In this document: one piece after another, positions 1 through 9,154 of the stretch
How the letters are laid out: each line of letters starts with the position of its first letter
How positions within the stretch are numbered: the first letter of the stretch is position 1
Assembly: GCA_018608405.1 (NCBI GenBank)
Contig: JABAZP010000038.1
Span: 1 to 64,000, forward strand
Reading direction: 5' to 3'
Length of the DNA: 64,000 bases
Origin: Flavobacteriales bacterium
GTDB taxonomy: Bacteria; Bacteroidota; Bacteroidia; Flavobacteriales_E; Vicingaceae
The notes under the pieces: model-generated
What the model saw: the letters and a program-made list of their open reading frames with translations, nothing else
Databases searched by the model: none
Told to the model about the DNA's origin: nothing
Made by a program: the position numbers and the translations under genes

Positions 1-93
1 AATAGGAATTTAATGCCAAGTACAATTTATAAAAACTTCTATTTCCATCTTGATAAAGATCAATTGATAGTTGATGTAGTCTACAATGAATAA
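1..93 (+). CDS. 3' end of an upstream gene, function unknown (partial)
   Basis: The first frame is open from the window edge to a TAA at 91-93 and gives 30 residues ending in VDVVYNE. The next gene starts 12 bases later on the same strand, so this looks like the last codons of an upstream gene in the same operon. Too little is visible to name it; given the two glycosyltransferases that follow, a polysaccharide or surface-glycan gene is a guess only. Confidence 0.5.
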   Translation, partial: NRNLMPSTIYKNFYFHLDKDQLIVDVVYNE

Positions 94-105
94 TAAGGTT
101 AGGGA

Positions 106-1320
106 ATGGTAAAAAATGTTTTATTCATAAGTTACGACGGTCTAACCGACTCACTTGGGCAAGCGCAAATATTACCGTATTTGATTGGCCTATCTAAAAA
201 GGGTCATAAAATTCAAATACTGAGCTGCGAAAAGTCCGAGAATTTTAAAAAGAACCACACCATCGTTTCTCAAAAATGTGAAGAGGCAAATATTGGTTGG
301 AACTATATTGATTACGATAACTCAATTCCTGTTATCTCTTCATTCTTTACAGTTCAGAAATTAAAATCAGAGGCGTTAAATATTGCTAAGGAATTCAAAA
401 TTAAGGTGGTACATTGCCGATCCATAATACCGGCGATGATGGGAGAGGTTTTGCAACAAAAATTAGGCATCAAATTCATTTTCGACATTCGTGGTTTTTG
501 GGCAGATGAACGAGTAGATGGCAAAATTTGGAACTTAAAGAATCCTGTTTATGGTTTTCTCTACAACTATTTTAAGGGCAAAGAGAAGTATCTTTTTAAA
601 CAAGTAGATTGCATTGTAACCTTGACTGAGAATGCCAAAAGCTATATCCAAAAAGAGTTTATCACAAAAAATAGTTTTTTGGTCGTTCCTTGTTGTGTAG
701 ATTTTGAGCATTTTGATTACCACAAGATCAAGAATGAAAAAGTAAACGAATTGAGAGCAACAATTGGAATGCCGGAAGGTAACTATGTGCTAACTTATGT
801 TAGATCTATAGGTACGAGATACATGTTACTAGAAATGTAAGCGTTTTTTAAGGTGTTAAAGCAACTCAAAGCAAATGCTTCGTTTCTCTTTATTTCTAAA
901 AGTGATACATCAGCAATTCAACAAATTTGCAGTGAGCTTGAACTTGATTTTAATTCGATTTATCTTACATCTTGTGAATACACTGAAATTCCTCAATACA
1001 TTTCAATTGGTAATGCTTCAATTTTCTTCATTGTTACCTCATTTTCAGGGAAAGCAGTCTCTCCCACAAAACAAGCTGAAGTATTAAGTTTGGGACTTCC
1101 AATAGTTGCTAATTCTGGCTTAGGCGATACAGATGCAATCTTAAGAGAAACAAAAAGTGGCGTAGTTTTGAAACATTTTACACAATCAGAATATCAAAGG
1201 TTGGCAGAAGAAATTTTACAATTCGAGAAAGGGAAAGAACAAACTCGTGAAGCTGCCAAGCAATATTTTACCTTAGAATCAGGGATTGAGAAATACGATT
1301 CCATTTACAAAAACCTTTAG
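106..1320 (+). pseudogene. GT4-type glycosyltransferase interrupted by an in-frame stop
   Basis: Two open segments in the same frame (106-840 and 841-1320) together make a roughly 400-residue GT-B glycosyltransferase. The N-terminal half has the GxAQILPYL and RGFWADE stretches seen in this family; the C-terminal half has the donor-binding region with KQAEVLSLGLPIVAN, and ends in a typical final helix. A single TAA at 838-840 separates them: reading continues as AFFKVLKQL with no frame change. Just before the stop the linker motif reads VRSIGTRYM where family members usually have LGSxGTWYM, so two neighbouring positions also look altered. Expected role: transfer of a sugar to a surface polysaccharide or lipid-linked glycan. 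It may be a recent pseudogene, or a local sequencing error. Confidence 0.75.
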
Positions 1321-1322
1321 GC

Positions 1323-2405
1323 TTGAGCAATACGATTCTTATCATTACAAATCACAGAAAAGGCCGTTCTCCGGCGCAACGTTTTAGGTTCGAACAATAC
1401 ATCGATTTTTTAGAGGCGAATAATTTTAAAATAACTTTTTCAAACATCCTATCTGAGGAAGATGACCATTTCTTGTATCAGAAAGGTAAATACCTGAAGA
1501 AAGCACTAATTGCTAAAAACGCGAGAGAGATCAGGAATCAAGATGCGAAACGTATGAATAAGTTTGATATTATTTTTATTCATAGAGAGGCGTTACTCAC
1601 GGCGAGTACCTATTTTGAAAAGGAGTTTGCTAAATCTTCTGCAAAGGTAGTTTTCGATTTTGATGACGCCATTTGGCTTCCCAATTTTTCCTCTGGCAAT
1701 AAAGCACTTCAACTATTGAAAAATCCTTCAAAAACGGAAGCTATTATTAGCAGTGCTGACATGGTCTTTGCAGGCAATGATTATTTGGCAAATTATGCGT
1801 CAGCCTTTTGTGAAAATGTAAAGGTGATCCCTACAACAATTGATACTACGCATCACAAACGGGAAAAGCAAAATACATCTAACCGAGTCTGTATTGGATG
1901 GACCGGGACTGAAACAACCCGTAATTATTTGGAAATGATCAAACCTATTTTTCAAAAACTAACTTCGAAGTATGGCGATAAGATTTACTTCAAAGTGATT
2001 TGCGACCAACCCTGGTCGGCAGAAGGAATTGAATTAAAAAATGAAAAATGGGATAAAGAAAAGGAAATAGAACAATTGGAAGAAATTGATATTGGTGTAA
2101 TGCCTTTAACGGATGATCAGTGGAGTAGGGGAAAGTGCGGTTTTAAGGGACTTCAGTACATGGCTATGGAATCAGCCACTATTATGTCACCCGTTGGTGT
2201 AAATAAACAGATAATCAATCACGGAGAAAATGGATATTTAGCTTCTACTGATGAAGATTGGTTTGAACAATTATCAAGCTTGATTGAGAATAAAGAATTA
2301 CGTTTGCAAATCGGTAAAGCAGGAAGAGATACGGTGATTAAAAAGTATTCAGTTTCTTCCACAAAAGACTTGTATTTAAAATATTTGAATGAAATAATTG
2401 ATTGA
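1323..2405 (+). CDS. GT4-family glycosyltransferase
   Basis: A 360-residue GT-B glycosyltransferase. The N-terminal domain carries VVFDFDDAIW (about residues 109-118), a motif common in Bacteroidota GT4 enzymes. The C-terminal donor domain has IGWTGTETT, then GVMPLTDDQWSRGKCGFKGLQYMAM, which includes the acidic/Gly-Lys donor-binding region, and a final KYS motif. The start is a TTG two bases after the preceding stop; no ATG fits before conserved sequence. It follows another glycosyltransferase with no gap, so the two were probably co-transcribed for glycan assembly at the inner membrane. The sugar and acceptor cannot be inferred. Its 3' end runs into the region just upstream of gcvT (ATG at 2407). 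Confidence 0.85.
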   Translation: MSNTILIITNHRKGRSPAQRFRFEQYIDFLEANNFKITFSNILSEEDDHFLYQKGKYLKKALIAKNAREIRNQDAKRMNKFDIIFIHREALLTASTYFEKEFAKSSAKVVFDFDDAIWLPNFSSGNKALQLLKNPSKTEAIISSADMVFAGNDYLANYASAFCENVKVIPTTIDTTHHKREKQNTSNRVCIGWTGTETTRNYLEMIKPIFQKLTSKYGDKIYFKVICDQPWSAEGIELKNEKWDKEKEIEQLEEIDIGVMPLTDDQWSRGKCGFKGLQYMAMESATIMSPVGVNKQIINHGENGYLASTDEDWFEQLSSLIENKELRLQIGKAGRDTVIKKYSVSSTKDLYLKYLNEIID

Positions 2406-2406
2406 T

Positions 2407-3486
2407 ATGAAAGAGATTGCACTAAATAAAGTACATATAGAGTTAGGAGCTAAAATGGTCCCATTTGCGGGGTATAATATGCCGTTGCAGTATGTTGGAT
2501 TAACGCAAGAGCATTTAGCGGTAAGGAATAGCGTAGGAGTTTTTGATGTTTCTCACATGGGAGAGTTTATTATTCGGGGAACTGAAGCATTAGATTTGAT
2601 TCAAAAAATCAGCACCAACGATGCATCTAAGCTAGAAGTTGGGAAAGTGCAGTATTCTTGCATGCCAAATGGCAGAGGTGGAATAGTTGATGACTTGTTA
2701 ATTTATAAATTAGAAGAGGAAGTTTACATGTTAGTTGTGAATGCTTCTAACATTCAGAAGGATTGGGACTGGATTCAAAAAAACAATACCTTCAAAGCTA
2801 CACTTCAAGACATCTCTGATCGAACAACCTTGTTAGCAATTCAAGGTCCAAAAGCAGCTGAGGCCATGAAGATTTTAACAGAGATAGACTTGGAAAATAT
2901 GGTCTATTACACCTTTGAAAAAGGAAAGTTTGCCGGCGTAGATAATGTTTTAGTTTCCGCTACAGGTTACACCGGTTCTGGAGGATTTGAGATTTACTTT
3001 GACAATGAACATGCTGAAAAAATTTGGGATGCAGTAATGAAGGCTGGCGAAGGCAATGGAATAATGCCTGCCGGTTTAGGTGCGCGAGACACGCTAAGAT
3101 TAGAAAAGGGATTTTGCCTGTATGGAAATGATATTGATGACACCACTTCACCCATTGAAGCTGGTTTAGGTTGGATTACTAAATTCACAAAGAAATTTGT
3201 TGACAGTAAATTACTTCTTGAGCAGAAGGAAAAAGGAACAAAAAGAAAGCTTGTTGCTTTTAAAATGATTGATAGAGGAATTCCAAGAAAAGAATACCAA
3301 ATCAATGATGCAGAATGTAATGTAATTGGAGAAGTTACTTCGGGAACCTCGTCACCTTCTTTAAAGTTGGGTATAGGAATGGGATATGTAACCAAAGAGC
3401 TTTCTAAGGTTGGAACTGAAATATTTGTGGAAGTTAGAGGCCGTCAATTGAAATGTGAAATTGTTAAACTTCCCTTTGTAAAGTAA
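2407..3486 (+). CDS. gcvT: Glycine cleavage system aminomethyltransferase (T protein)
   Basis: A 359-residue GcvT: it transfers the methylene group from the aminomethyl-lipoyl H protein to tetrahydrofolate and releases ammonia. The N-terminal stretch GAKMVPFAGYNMPLQY, the DVSHMGE motif (48-53), the VDDLLIY segment with the likely catalytic Asp at 95/96, and GYTGSGGFE are all typical, and the length is normal. The ATG at 2407 is preferred over a TTG at 2398, which would overlap the glycosyltransferase and add three non-conserved residues. It lies 1 base from comB, so the two are probably co-transcribed; the other glycine cleavage genes are not in this window. Confidence 0.95.
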   Translation: MKEIALNKVHIELGAKMVPFAGYNMPLQYVGLTQEHLAVRNSVGVFDVSHMGEFIIRGTEALDLIQKISTNDASKLEVGKVQYSCMPNGRGGIVDDLLIYKLEEEVYMLVVNASNIQKDWDWIQKNNTFKATLQDISDRTTLLAIQGPKAAEAMKILTEIDLENMVYYTFEKGKFAGVDNVLVSATGYTGSGGFEIYFDNEHAEKIWDAVMKAGEGNGIMPAGLGARDTLRLEKGFCLYGNDIDDTTSPIEAGLGWITKFTKKFVDSKLLLEQKEKGTKRKLVAFKMIDRGIPRKEYQINDAECNVIGEVTSGTSSPSLKLGIGMGYVTKELSKVGTEIFVEVRGRQLKCEIVKLPFVK

Positions 3487-3487
3487 T

Positions 3488-4222
3488 ATGGAGACGACCG
3501 AGAATGAATTCCAACGAAAGCTAGAAGTTTGTTATTCACCGGACCTATTTCCGGTTTACTTTACCAAAAAAGAGTGTGTGGTAGTTGTAATTGATATATT
3601 CAGAGCAACTTCAGCCATTTGTACTGCTTTTCAAGAAGGAGTGAATCAAATTATACCGGTTGCTACAATTGAAGAGGCTAGGGCTTATCAATCGAAAGGA
3701 TACGTTGCTGCGGCTGAAAGACACGGTGAGATAGTTGAGGGTTTTGATATCGGTAATTCTCCTTTCAGTTATATGAATCCGGAATTAAAGGGAAAAGATG
3801 TAGTGTTGAGCACAACAAACGGAACCCAAGCGATAGAAAAAGCGAAGGCAGCGGAACAAATTATCGTTGGTTCTTTTTTAAATCTTACGGCTGTTTGTAA
3901 ACACTTGGAAAACGAAAATAGAGACGTTATTTTACTTTGCGCCGGATGGAAAGGAAGGTACAACTTGGAAGACTCTCTTTTTGCAGGAGCTGTTTTAGAC
4001 TACTTTGAAGGAAGTAAAGTATTTACAGGAATTGCTGATTCTTCCTTGGCTGCAAGACAGATGTATCAAGCGGCAAAAGGCAACCTTAATGATTTTTTAA
4101 AGAATTCTTCCCATAGAAGAAGGTTACAACGTTTAAATTTGGAAAAGGACATCGAATATTGTCTTCAGATAGATACGATGGACTTAGTGCCTATTTTTGA
4201 TGGAGTAGGATTAAAAGCATAA
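3488..4222 (+). CDS. comB: 2-phosphosulfolactate phosphatase
   Basis: A 244-residue ComB-family protein. The family hydrolyses (R)-2-phospho-3-sulfolactate to sulfolactate. Visible family features are VVVIDIFRATSA near residue 33, the STTNGTQAI loop and the CAGWKGRYNLEDSLFAG block, where acidic and Cys residues line the Mg site. The partner enzyme ComA is encoded at 40702-41487, so both dedicated steps from PEP plus sulfite to sulfolactate are present. The archaeal coenzyme M enzymes that would follow (ComC, ComDE) are not seen here, so the end product in this organism is open. It follows gcvT by 1 base and precedes the nuclease gene by 4. Confidence 0.9.
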   Translation: METTENEFQRKLEVCYSPDLFPVYFTKKECVVVVIDIFRATSAICTAFQEGVNQIIPVATIEEARAYQSKGYVAAAERHGEIVEGFDIGNSPFSYMNPELKGKDVVLSTTNGTQAIEKAKAAEQIIVGSFLNLTAVCKHLENENRDVILLCAGWKGRYNLEDSLFAGAVLDYFEGSKVFTGIADSSLAARQMYQAAKGNLNDFLKNSSHRRRLQRLNLEKDIEYCLQIDTMDLVPIFDGVGLKA

Positions 4223-4226
4223 AATC

Positions 4227-5201
4227 ATGAAAAGAGTTGGATGGACTAGTGTTGTATTAATTGCAGTAATGATAGTTTGCCAATCTTGGGGTTTCTATGG
4301 TCATCGAAGAATTAATCGAATGGCCGTTTTTACGTTGCCACCTGAAATGGTCGGCTTTTACAAAAGAAATATTGAGTTTGTAACAGCACATGCGGTAGAT
4401 CCTGATAAACGCAGGTACGCTTCTAAAAATGAAGCGCCACGACACTATATTGATATAGACCATTACGCTAAAGGAGGTGAAAATCCGTTTGAAGTGATGC
4501 CAAGATATTGGTATGACGCCGTAGAAAAATTCACCGAAGATACCCTGCAGGCTTACGGAATTGTACCCTGGCACGTAGCACGAATGACCAATTGGTTAAC
4601 GAAAGCTTTTGAAAGCAGAAATGTAAATCGGATTCTATCAACTTCAGCCGACATAGGTCACTACATTGCCGATGCTCATGTGCCGCTGCATACGACTGAA
4701 AATTATAACGGACAGCTGACGAACCAAAAAGGGATTCACGGATTGTGGGAATCTCGAATTCTTGAACTCACTGCAGACGAATACGATTATTTGGTTGGCA
4801 GGGCAGAATACATTGACAAACCAATTCATGCCATTTGGGACGTTGTGGAGGAAAGCCATTCTTATTTGGATTCCGTTCTACTAACTGAGAAAGATGTAAC
4901 AGCTAAAATACCTTCGGATCAGAAATACGCTTTTGAAACACGTGGAAAAAGAACGGTAAGACAATATTCTCAGCAATTTGCGCTAGCCTACACAAACAGA
5001 ATGGGGGACATGGTGGAAGAAAGAATGAGAAAGGCTATTGTTATGGTTGGTAGTATTTGGTTCACCGCGTGGGTAAATGCAGGACAACCAGATTTAGATG
5101 CGATTGGGGAGGTAGATGAAGAACAACTGGCGAGAGAGCAAAAAGAAGCAGAAGACGCTTACCAGAAAAAAGAAATAAAAGGAAGAAGTCACGATGACTA
5201 A
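4227..5201 (+). CDS. Secreted S1/P1 nuclease / zinc-dependent phospholipase C family protein
   Basis: A 324-residue protein with a signal peptide (about 1-20) ending next to WGFYGHRRINRMA. In this fold the first Trp of the mature chain and a set of His/Asp residues bind three zinc ions; here W21, H26, the PRHYIDIDH stretch, DIGHYIADAHVPLH and HGLWES supply the expected ligands. The family cleaves phosphodiester bonds in single-stranded nucleic acid or phospholipids in the periplasm or outside the cell; which of these applies is not clear from sequence. The C-terminus is a charged Glu/Lys-rich tail. It is the last gene of the gcvT-comB run and converges on the gene at 5269. Confidence 0.85.
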   Translation: MKRVGWTSVVLIAVMIVCQSWGFYGHRRINRMAVFTLPPEMVGFYKRNIEFVTAHAVDPDKRRYASKNEAPRHYIDIDHYAKGGENPFEVMPRYWYDAVEKFTEDTLQAYGIVPWHVARMTNWLTKAFESRNVNRILSTSADIGHYIADAHVPLHTTENYNGQLTNQKGIHGLWESRILELTADEYDYLVGRAEYIDKPIHAIWDVVEESHSYLDSVLLTEKDVTAKIPSDQKYAFETRGKRTVRQYSQQFALAYTNRMGDMVEERMRKAIVMVGSIWFTAWVNAGQPDLDAIGEVDEEQLAREQKEAEDAYQKKEIKGRSHDD

Positions 5202-5268
5202 CTTTAATTTAAAGAGGAAATAACACTGTCAGCAACAGAATCAGTGTTGAATTTCTTATCAGCTTCAG

Positions 5269-6531
5269 TTAGTTCAGCACTACCTTACCACCATTTATAA
5301 TACCAACCACCTTACCGCTTAGCTTTCGGTTATAAAAAGGAGAGTTTTTTGATTTTGAGTGCACCATGTTTTTTGTGAGTGTGAATTCTTCTTCAGGCTG
5401 AAAAAGAGTTAATTCAGCTTGTTCACCTTCTTCAATGGCGCCAAGAACAAGCCCCAATACTTTTGCTGGCCCACTTGTAAAAAGTCGAATAATTTCAGAA
5501 ATATCAAGTGATTTTTTTAGTGCTGAATTGGCGGCAGCGAAGGAGGTTTGTAAGTTAATTATGCCAAATGCTGCATGGTCAAATTCTTTCATTTTTTCCT
5601 CAACATCTTCAGGAGTGTGGTCTGAGCAAATTGCGTCAATCGTGCTATTCTTAATGCCTTTAATTAAGTTTTTAATTGTATTCTTTGACCGAAGAGGAGG
5701 CAAGGTTTTTAATCTGGTATCAAATTCTGCAAGTTCAGTTTCATCTAAAAATAGATTGTAGGAAGCTAAATCACAAGTGACGTGCATACCTTCTTTTTTA
5801 GCCTTAGCAATTAGTTCAAGTGATTTTGAAGTAGAGATGCAATTAAAGTGAAGTTTGCCACTAGTATATTCTAAGATGTTTAAGTCTCTTGCTACCATTA
5901 AAGATTCTGCTAGTTCAGGTATGCCTTTTAATCCAAGGTGTGTACTCGTTTCTCCTTCATTCATAACGCCCTGATAAGCTACTTCATCCGTATGTGGATA
6001 ATTGAAAACAACTCCATCAAATGCTTGTGTATAGAGCAGCGCACGGTTTAAAACGTTGGGATTCTTTATTGGGTATTTCCCATCTGAAAATCCAACTGCG
6101 CCTGCTTCCTTTAAGTCATGCAGTTCAGCTAGTTCTTTTCCTTTTGCTCCTTTACTTAGCGCTCCAAGTGGCAATATTTCAACCGCTTGAGTGGCATTCT
6201 TTTTTAAGTATTCTAATTGTGATTTTGAATCTCTAATGGGGTCGCTTAACGGTGAAACGACAATCTTCGTAAATCCTCCGGCAGCCGCGGCATTTGAAGC
6301 AGATACGAGGTCTTCCTTGTGCTCATAACCTGGATCTTGAATATTAGCCTGTAAGTCAATCCAGCCCAATGAAACATGAAGTCCTTTGGCTTGAATTTCT
6401 TTAATTCCTTTTGCGGAAATAGAGTTACTAATTTTTGCAATTTTTCCTTTTTGTATTAAAATGTCCTTCACTTTTAAATGGTGAGAACTACCCTCAGAAA
6501 CGATTGTCGCTTGTTTAATTAATACATCCAT
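5269..6531 (-). CDS. Dihydroorotase-like protein lacking the metal ligands
   Basis: A 420-residue amidohydrolase of the PyrC class II/III type. The overall fold is clear: GWIDLQANIQDPG near the N-terminus, the LKTLPPLRS substrate region, CSDHTPED and the final KVVGIINGGKVV. Active dihydroorotases have HxH in the first motif; here it reads Q61-A-N63. The His in the later CHxST motif is Cys231, and the His of the PHHL motif is replaced (SYNL), while Asp304-His305 remain. It therefore looks unable to bind the usual metal centre. Such members are common in Bacteroidota and may be structural or act on another substrate. The ATG at 6531, five bases after the BatA gene, is chosen because the longer reading overlaps that gene. 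Confidence 0.85.
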   Translation of the reverse strand: MDVLIKQATIVSEGSSHHLKVKDILIQKGKIAKISNSISAKGIKEIQAKGLHVSLGWIDLQANIQDPGYEHKEDLVSASNAAAAGGFTKIVVSPLSDPIRDSKSQLEYLKKNATQAVEILPLGALSKGAKGKELAELHDLKEAGAVGFSDGKYPIKNPNVLNRALLYTQAFDGVVFNYPHTDEVAYQGVMNEGETSTHLGLKGIPELAESLMVARDLNILEYTSGKLHFNCISTSKSLELIAKAKKEGMHVTCDLASYNLFLDETELAEFDTRLKTLPPLRSKNTIKNLIKGIKNSTIDAICSDHTPEDVEEKMKEFDHAAFGIINLQTSFAAANSALKKSLDISEIIRLFTSGPAKVLGLVLGAIEEGEQAELTLFQPEEEFTLTKNMVHSKSKNSPFYNRKLSGKVVGIINGGKVVLN

Positions 6532-6536
6532 CTTTT

Positions 6537-8552
6537 TTACTTTAGTATGCGAAGAAATAAAATTTCTAGCGCAATAAAAATTAAACTCAAAATAATGAAA
6601 TACTTCCAAAGACCTTCGGCTTTCCCGAGGGCATTTATACTTGCTGAAAGTGATTCCGCATCGCCATTTAGAAATTCGATCAGCAGTCCCTTTTGTTCAG
6701 CTTGTAACTTGAATTCTTCAATTGTAAACTGCTCTAAGTCTGATTCGTTTCTATTATAATTAAAAGCAAGTTGCTCAATTACTTTATCGTTTTGTATTAC
6801 GCTGTAAAATCCCGGTTCCGTAATGGCATTGTTTAGAAAAATATCGACAGAATTTTCCTTCCATTTTTGCTTTGGAATCCACTCATAGTCTCCTTTTTTA
6901 AACTTAATTGGAGATTCGGATGCCTGGACTGCATTCAATACGATTTTAGAATCGTCCATTTGATATGAAGTCTGAATTCTTCTGGCAGACTGTAGCGCCA
7001 TGTTGTATAGGGTGGGAACAAATAAGGCATGCTTACCAAAATTGCTTGCATTCCTATTTAGGTTACTTGCGCACAAGAAAAGGGCACCACTGTTAATTTC
7101 ATATTTTTTTAAGAAAGAAGACCCATTTGCATACGCTATTAGTTGTTCGGAAATACTATTTTGGTCTTCTCGAATAATCCATGAGTGATAACTTACTGGA
7201 TAATTTATATTGGTTGGAGTTTCCTCAAATACATTGTTAAATAATGAGGCTTTGCTATTGAGCTGATTCACGCGGACGGTATCTTTAATTTCTCGTACAT
7301 AACCTGCAACACCAAACTGATTGGCAAATGAATTAATAGAAACAACATCCATGTTCGATGCCGGTAAGAACAGAACTGTTCCTCCATCTTTTATGAAGGA
7401 GGTTAATTCAGAAATCAGTCCAGTTGAAAGGCTACGACTATTTTCTAGAACCACCAAGTTGGCGGTTTTTAGTTTTGAATAGTTGATGTTTTTAATGGTA
7501 GTGCTTTCAAATTCGATTAAACTGTCTTCAGAAAATAAGCTACTCATGCTTTTGTTATCGATGTCCTCGAACAGATGATACACTTCGATATTCCTGTCTG
7601 TAGGGTAGGAGAAGTAAAATGTATCATCGAAAATAACAGGATAATCTTTGATGGCTACTTTACCTAATACTTGATTTGATTTAGGATTGGTAAAATTGAT
7701 TTCTTTTTCTGCAGAATCCCTATCCATTTCAATAATGAACGGGTTTTTAAATTCGTCATTTAAAAATAACTTTCCATTGATTTGATCTCTTTCCCCATCT
7801 TCGTTTTGTTGGACCTTTAAGTTAAAGCTCTCGTTCATTGAAGGTAGGTGAAAAGGTTGAAAACTTTTAAATGCCTTTATCCAACTGTTTTGCTGTACTT
7901 GCGATTGAACAGGCACAACGTAGAAACTCGCACTATCTTGTTCATTAGTTACTTGATAGCTTGATTTTTGCAAATCACCAATTAAATAAAAATCTAAATT
8001 CAACTCATCATCATTTTCAGCTGAATTAAGTCTATTTATTACCGCATCCATTGTTCTATAGTTGGCACTAAAGTCAACCTGCTGTAATTGATCAATAAAT
8101 GCTTCTTTATTCAGCCAACTCTGCTCATTTGCATCGAATCGATTGGTGTGTAATTGAAATTGATCGGATTCATTGTAAGCGTTTGCGATCGTGATTGCTT
8201 TGTTTTTAGCATCGTCTAACAAACTGCCAACTTCTGCGCTAGCTTGCATGGAAAATGAGTTATCAATGTACACAACCACACCTTTTTTTTCTGAAACTTC
8301 AACTGATTTGTTACTCGTGAGGTAGGGCTGTGCAAATGCAAAAACAAGAGCGGCTAAGGCAAGGCATCTGCACGCTAGAACAATAAGATGTTTTAAGCGA
8401 GAAGTGGATTGAGTTTGTTTTTTAATGCTTTTAAGGAAGCGAACTTGAGAGAATTGAACTGTTTTATACCTTCTAAAATTGAAAAGGTGAATAAGAATAG
8501 GAATTGCTAGGAAGCCAAGTGCATAAAGAAACTCTGGAGCAATAAAATTCAT
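6537..8552 (-). CDS. BatA/VWA-domain membrane protein
   Basis: A 671-residue protein opening with the BatA (aerotolerance regulator N-terminal) domain: a hydrophobic segment at about 5-25, the HLFNFRRYK motif, and a second helix at about 55-76. A von Willebrand factor A-like domain follows, with YIDNSFSM as a MIDAS-type DxSxS motif near residue 93. A large extracytoplasmic part continues to a C-terminal membrane helix (about 645-668). Family members sit in the inner membrane with the bulk in the periplasm; their exact role is uncertain. It is directly upstream of the dihydroorotase-like gene (5-base gap), a pairing common in this phylum. Confidence 0.85.
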   Translation of the reverse strand: MNFIAPEFLYALGFLAIPILIHLFNFRRYKTVQFSQVRFLKSIKKQTQSTSRLKHLIVLACRCLALAALVFAFAQPYLTSNKSVEVSEKKGVVVYIDNSFSMQASAEVGSLLDDAKNKAITIANAYNESDQFQLHTNRFDANEQSWLNKEAFIDQLQQVDFSANYRTMDAVINRLNSAENDDELNLDFYLIGDLQKSSYQVTNEQDSASFYVVPVQSQVQQNSWIKAFKSFQPFHLPSMNESFNLKVQQNEDGERDQINGKLFLNDEFKNPFIIEMDRDSAEKEINFTNPKSNQVLGKVAIKDYPVIFDDTFYFSYPTDRNIEVYHLFEDIDNKSMSSLFSEDSLIEFESTTIKNINYSKLKTANLVVLENSRSLSTGLISELTSFIKDGGTVLFLPASNMDVVSINSFANQFGVAGYVREIKDTVRVNQLNSKASLFNNVFEETPTNINYPVSYHSWIIREDQNSISEQLIAYANGSSFLKKYEINSGALFLCASNLNRNASNFGKHALFVPTLYNMALQSARRIQTSYQMDDSKIVLNAVQASESPIKFKKGDYEWIPKQKWKENSVDIFLNNAITEPGFYSVIQNDKVIEQLAFNYNRNESDLEQFTIEEFKLQAEQKGLLIEFLNGDAESLSASINALGKAEGLWKYFIILSLIFIALEILFLRILK

Positions 8553-8653
8553 TAAAGCACAATATTACGAAAATGAAATTGCTAAGAACTGATTATTTAT
8601 TGAATTTAGGAGGTCGCTATTTTATGTAATGTAAATTAAGCGAAAAATAGTTT

Positions 8654-8687
8654 TTGGAGGGATTTACTTGAATATGTCATAATTTTG
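8654..8687 (+). promoter_or_regulatory. Bacteroidota-type promoter upstream of the remnant at 8707
   Basis: TTG at 8654-8656 and TAATTTTG at 8680-8687 match the TTG / TAnnTTTG consensus with a 23-base spacer, at the long end of the usual range. An 8-bp palindrome (TTCGCGAA, 8689-8696) lies directly after the -7 element, where a repressor could act; that is inference. Confidence 0.4.
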
Positions 8688-8706
8688 GTTCGCGAACAGA
8701 TTTTAT

Positions 8707-9030
8707 ATGAAATTAATTTTCTCTTTCATTTTATCACTTTTTATATGTTTGGGTATTTCAGCCCAACCGGGTTATTATTTCAATACTATCTTCTCAGCAG
8801 GCCAGAATCCGGGAAACTTAAATAATGATCCAGAAGAGCCATTAGGTTTTACAGCAGGTTATGATACACTAATATCTAGTAACCATCGCGTCTCTAATAC
8901 CTGGTATCATGTCGGGAATTTATTATTTCATGCTGCGAAGAATAATGACAGACAAAAATGCATTGGTAACATTTATTGGCACGTTGGCTGTAATTGCGTT
9001 AGTAAGTTTATTGGGCCCATTGTCAAATGA
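8707..9030 (+). pseudogene. N-terminal remnant of a secreted protein
   Basis: The ORF starts with a convincing signal peptide (about 1-19, ending at SAQ) and continues with YYFNTIFSAGQNPGNLN, a start typical of large secreted Bacteroidota proteins. After about residue 65 the sequence becomes Cys/Asn/His-rich and featureless, and from 8909 it overlaps a different, membrane-protein frame. I read this as the first 60-70 codons of a secreted protein whose remainder has been deleted and replaced by the downstream gene. It keeps a promoter-like sequence upstream. It could instead be a short expressed exported peptide. Confidence 0.45.
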
Positions 9031-9145
9031 ATTGCCTGATGGAACAGTAACACCACCTAAATTTTCAGGACTTACGATTCCTATGCACATTATAGCCGTT
9101 TCAATTTATTCTGTGATGTTAGTAAGATCTGTGCCTAGGTCTTAA
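8945..9145 (+). CDS. Small two-helix membrane protein, unknown function
   Basis: A 66-residue ORF starting MTDKNALVTF. Two hydrophobic segments are visible (about 6-24 and 43-59) separated by a short polar Pro/Gly-containing loop (ELPDGTVTPPKFSG). In-frame ATGs at 8909 and 8930 would add 12 or 5 residues; the ATG at 8945 is chosen because hydrophobic sequence follows at once and the longer forms run into the remnant gene. It ends 9 bases before the DCC-family gene. I do not recognise the family. Confidence 0.5.
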   Translation: MTDKNALVTFIGTLAVIALVSLLGPLSNELPDGTVTPPKFSGLTIPMHIIAVSIYSVMLVRSVPRS

Positions 9146-9154
9146 TTTTGTTCC

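Noticed and set aside
853-1320. ORF of 155 residues as an independent gene
   Set aside because: It is in the same frame as 106-840 and begins mid-domain; it is the second half of one glycosyltransferase.
2398-2406. TTG start for gcvT at 2398
   Set aside because: The ATG at 2407 gives the conserved N-terminus; the TTG lies inside the upstream glycosyltransferase.
5222-5248. Hairpin AACACTG/CAGTGTT as a terminator
   Set aside because: Seven-base stem with a 13-base loop and no T-run on either side; too weak to call.
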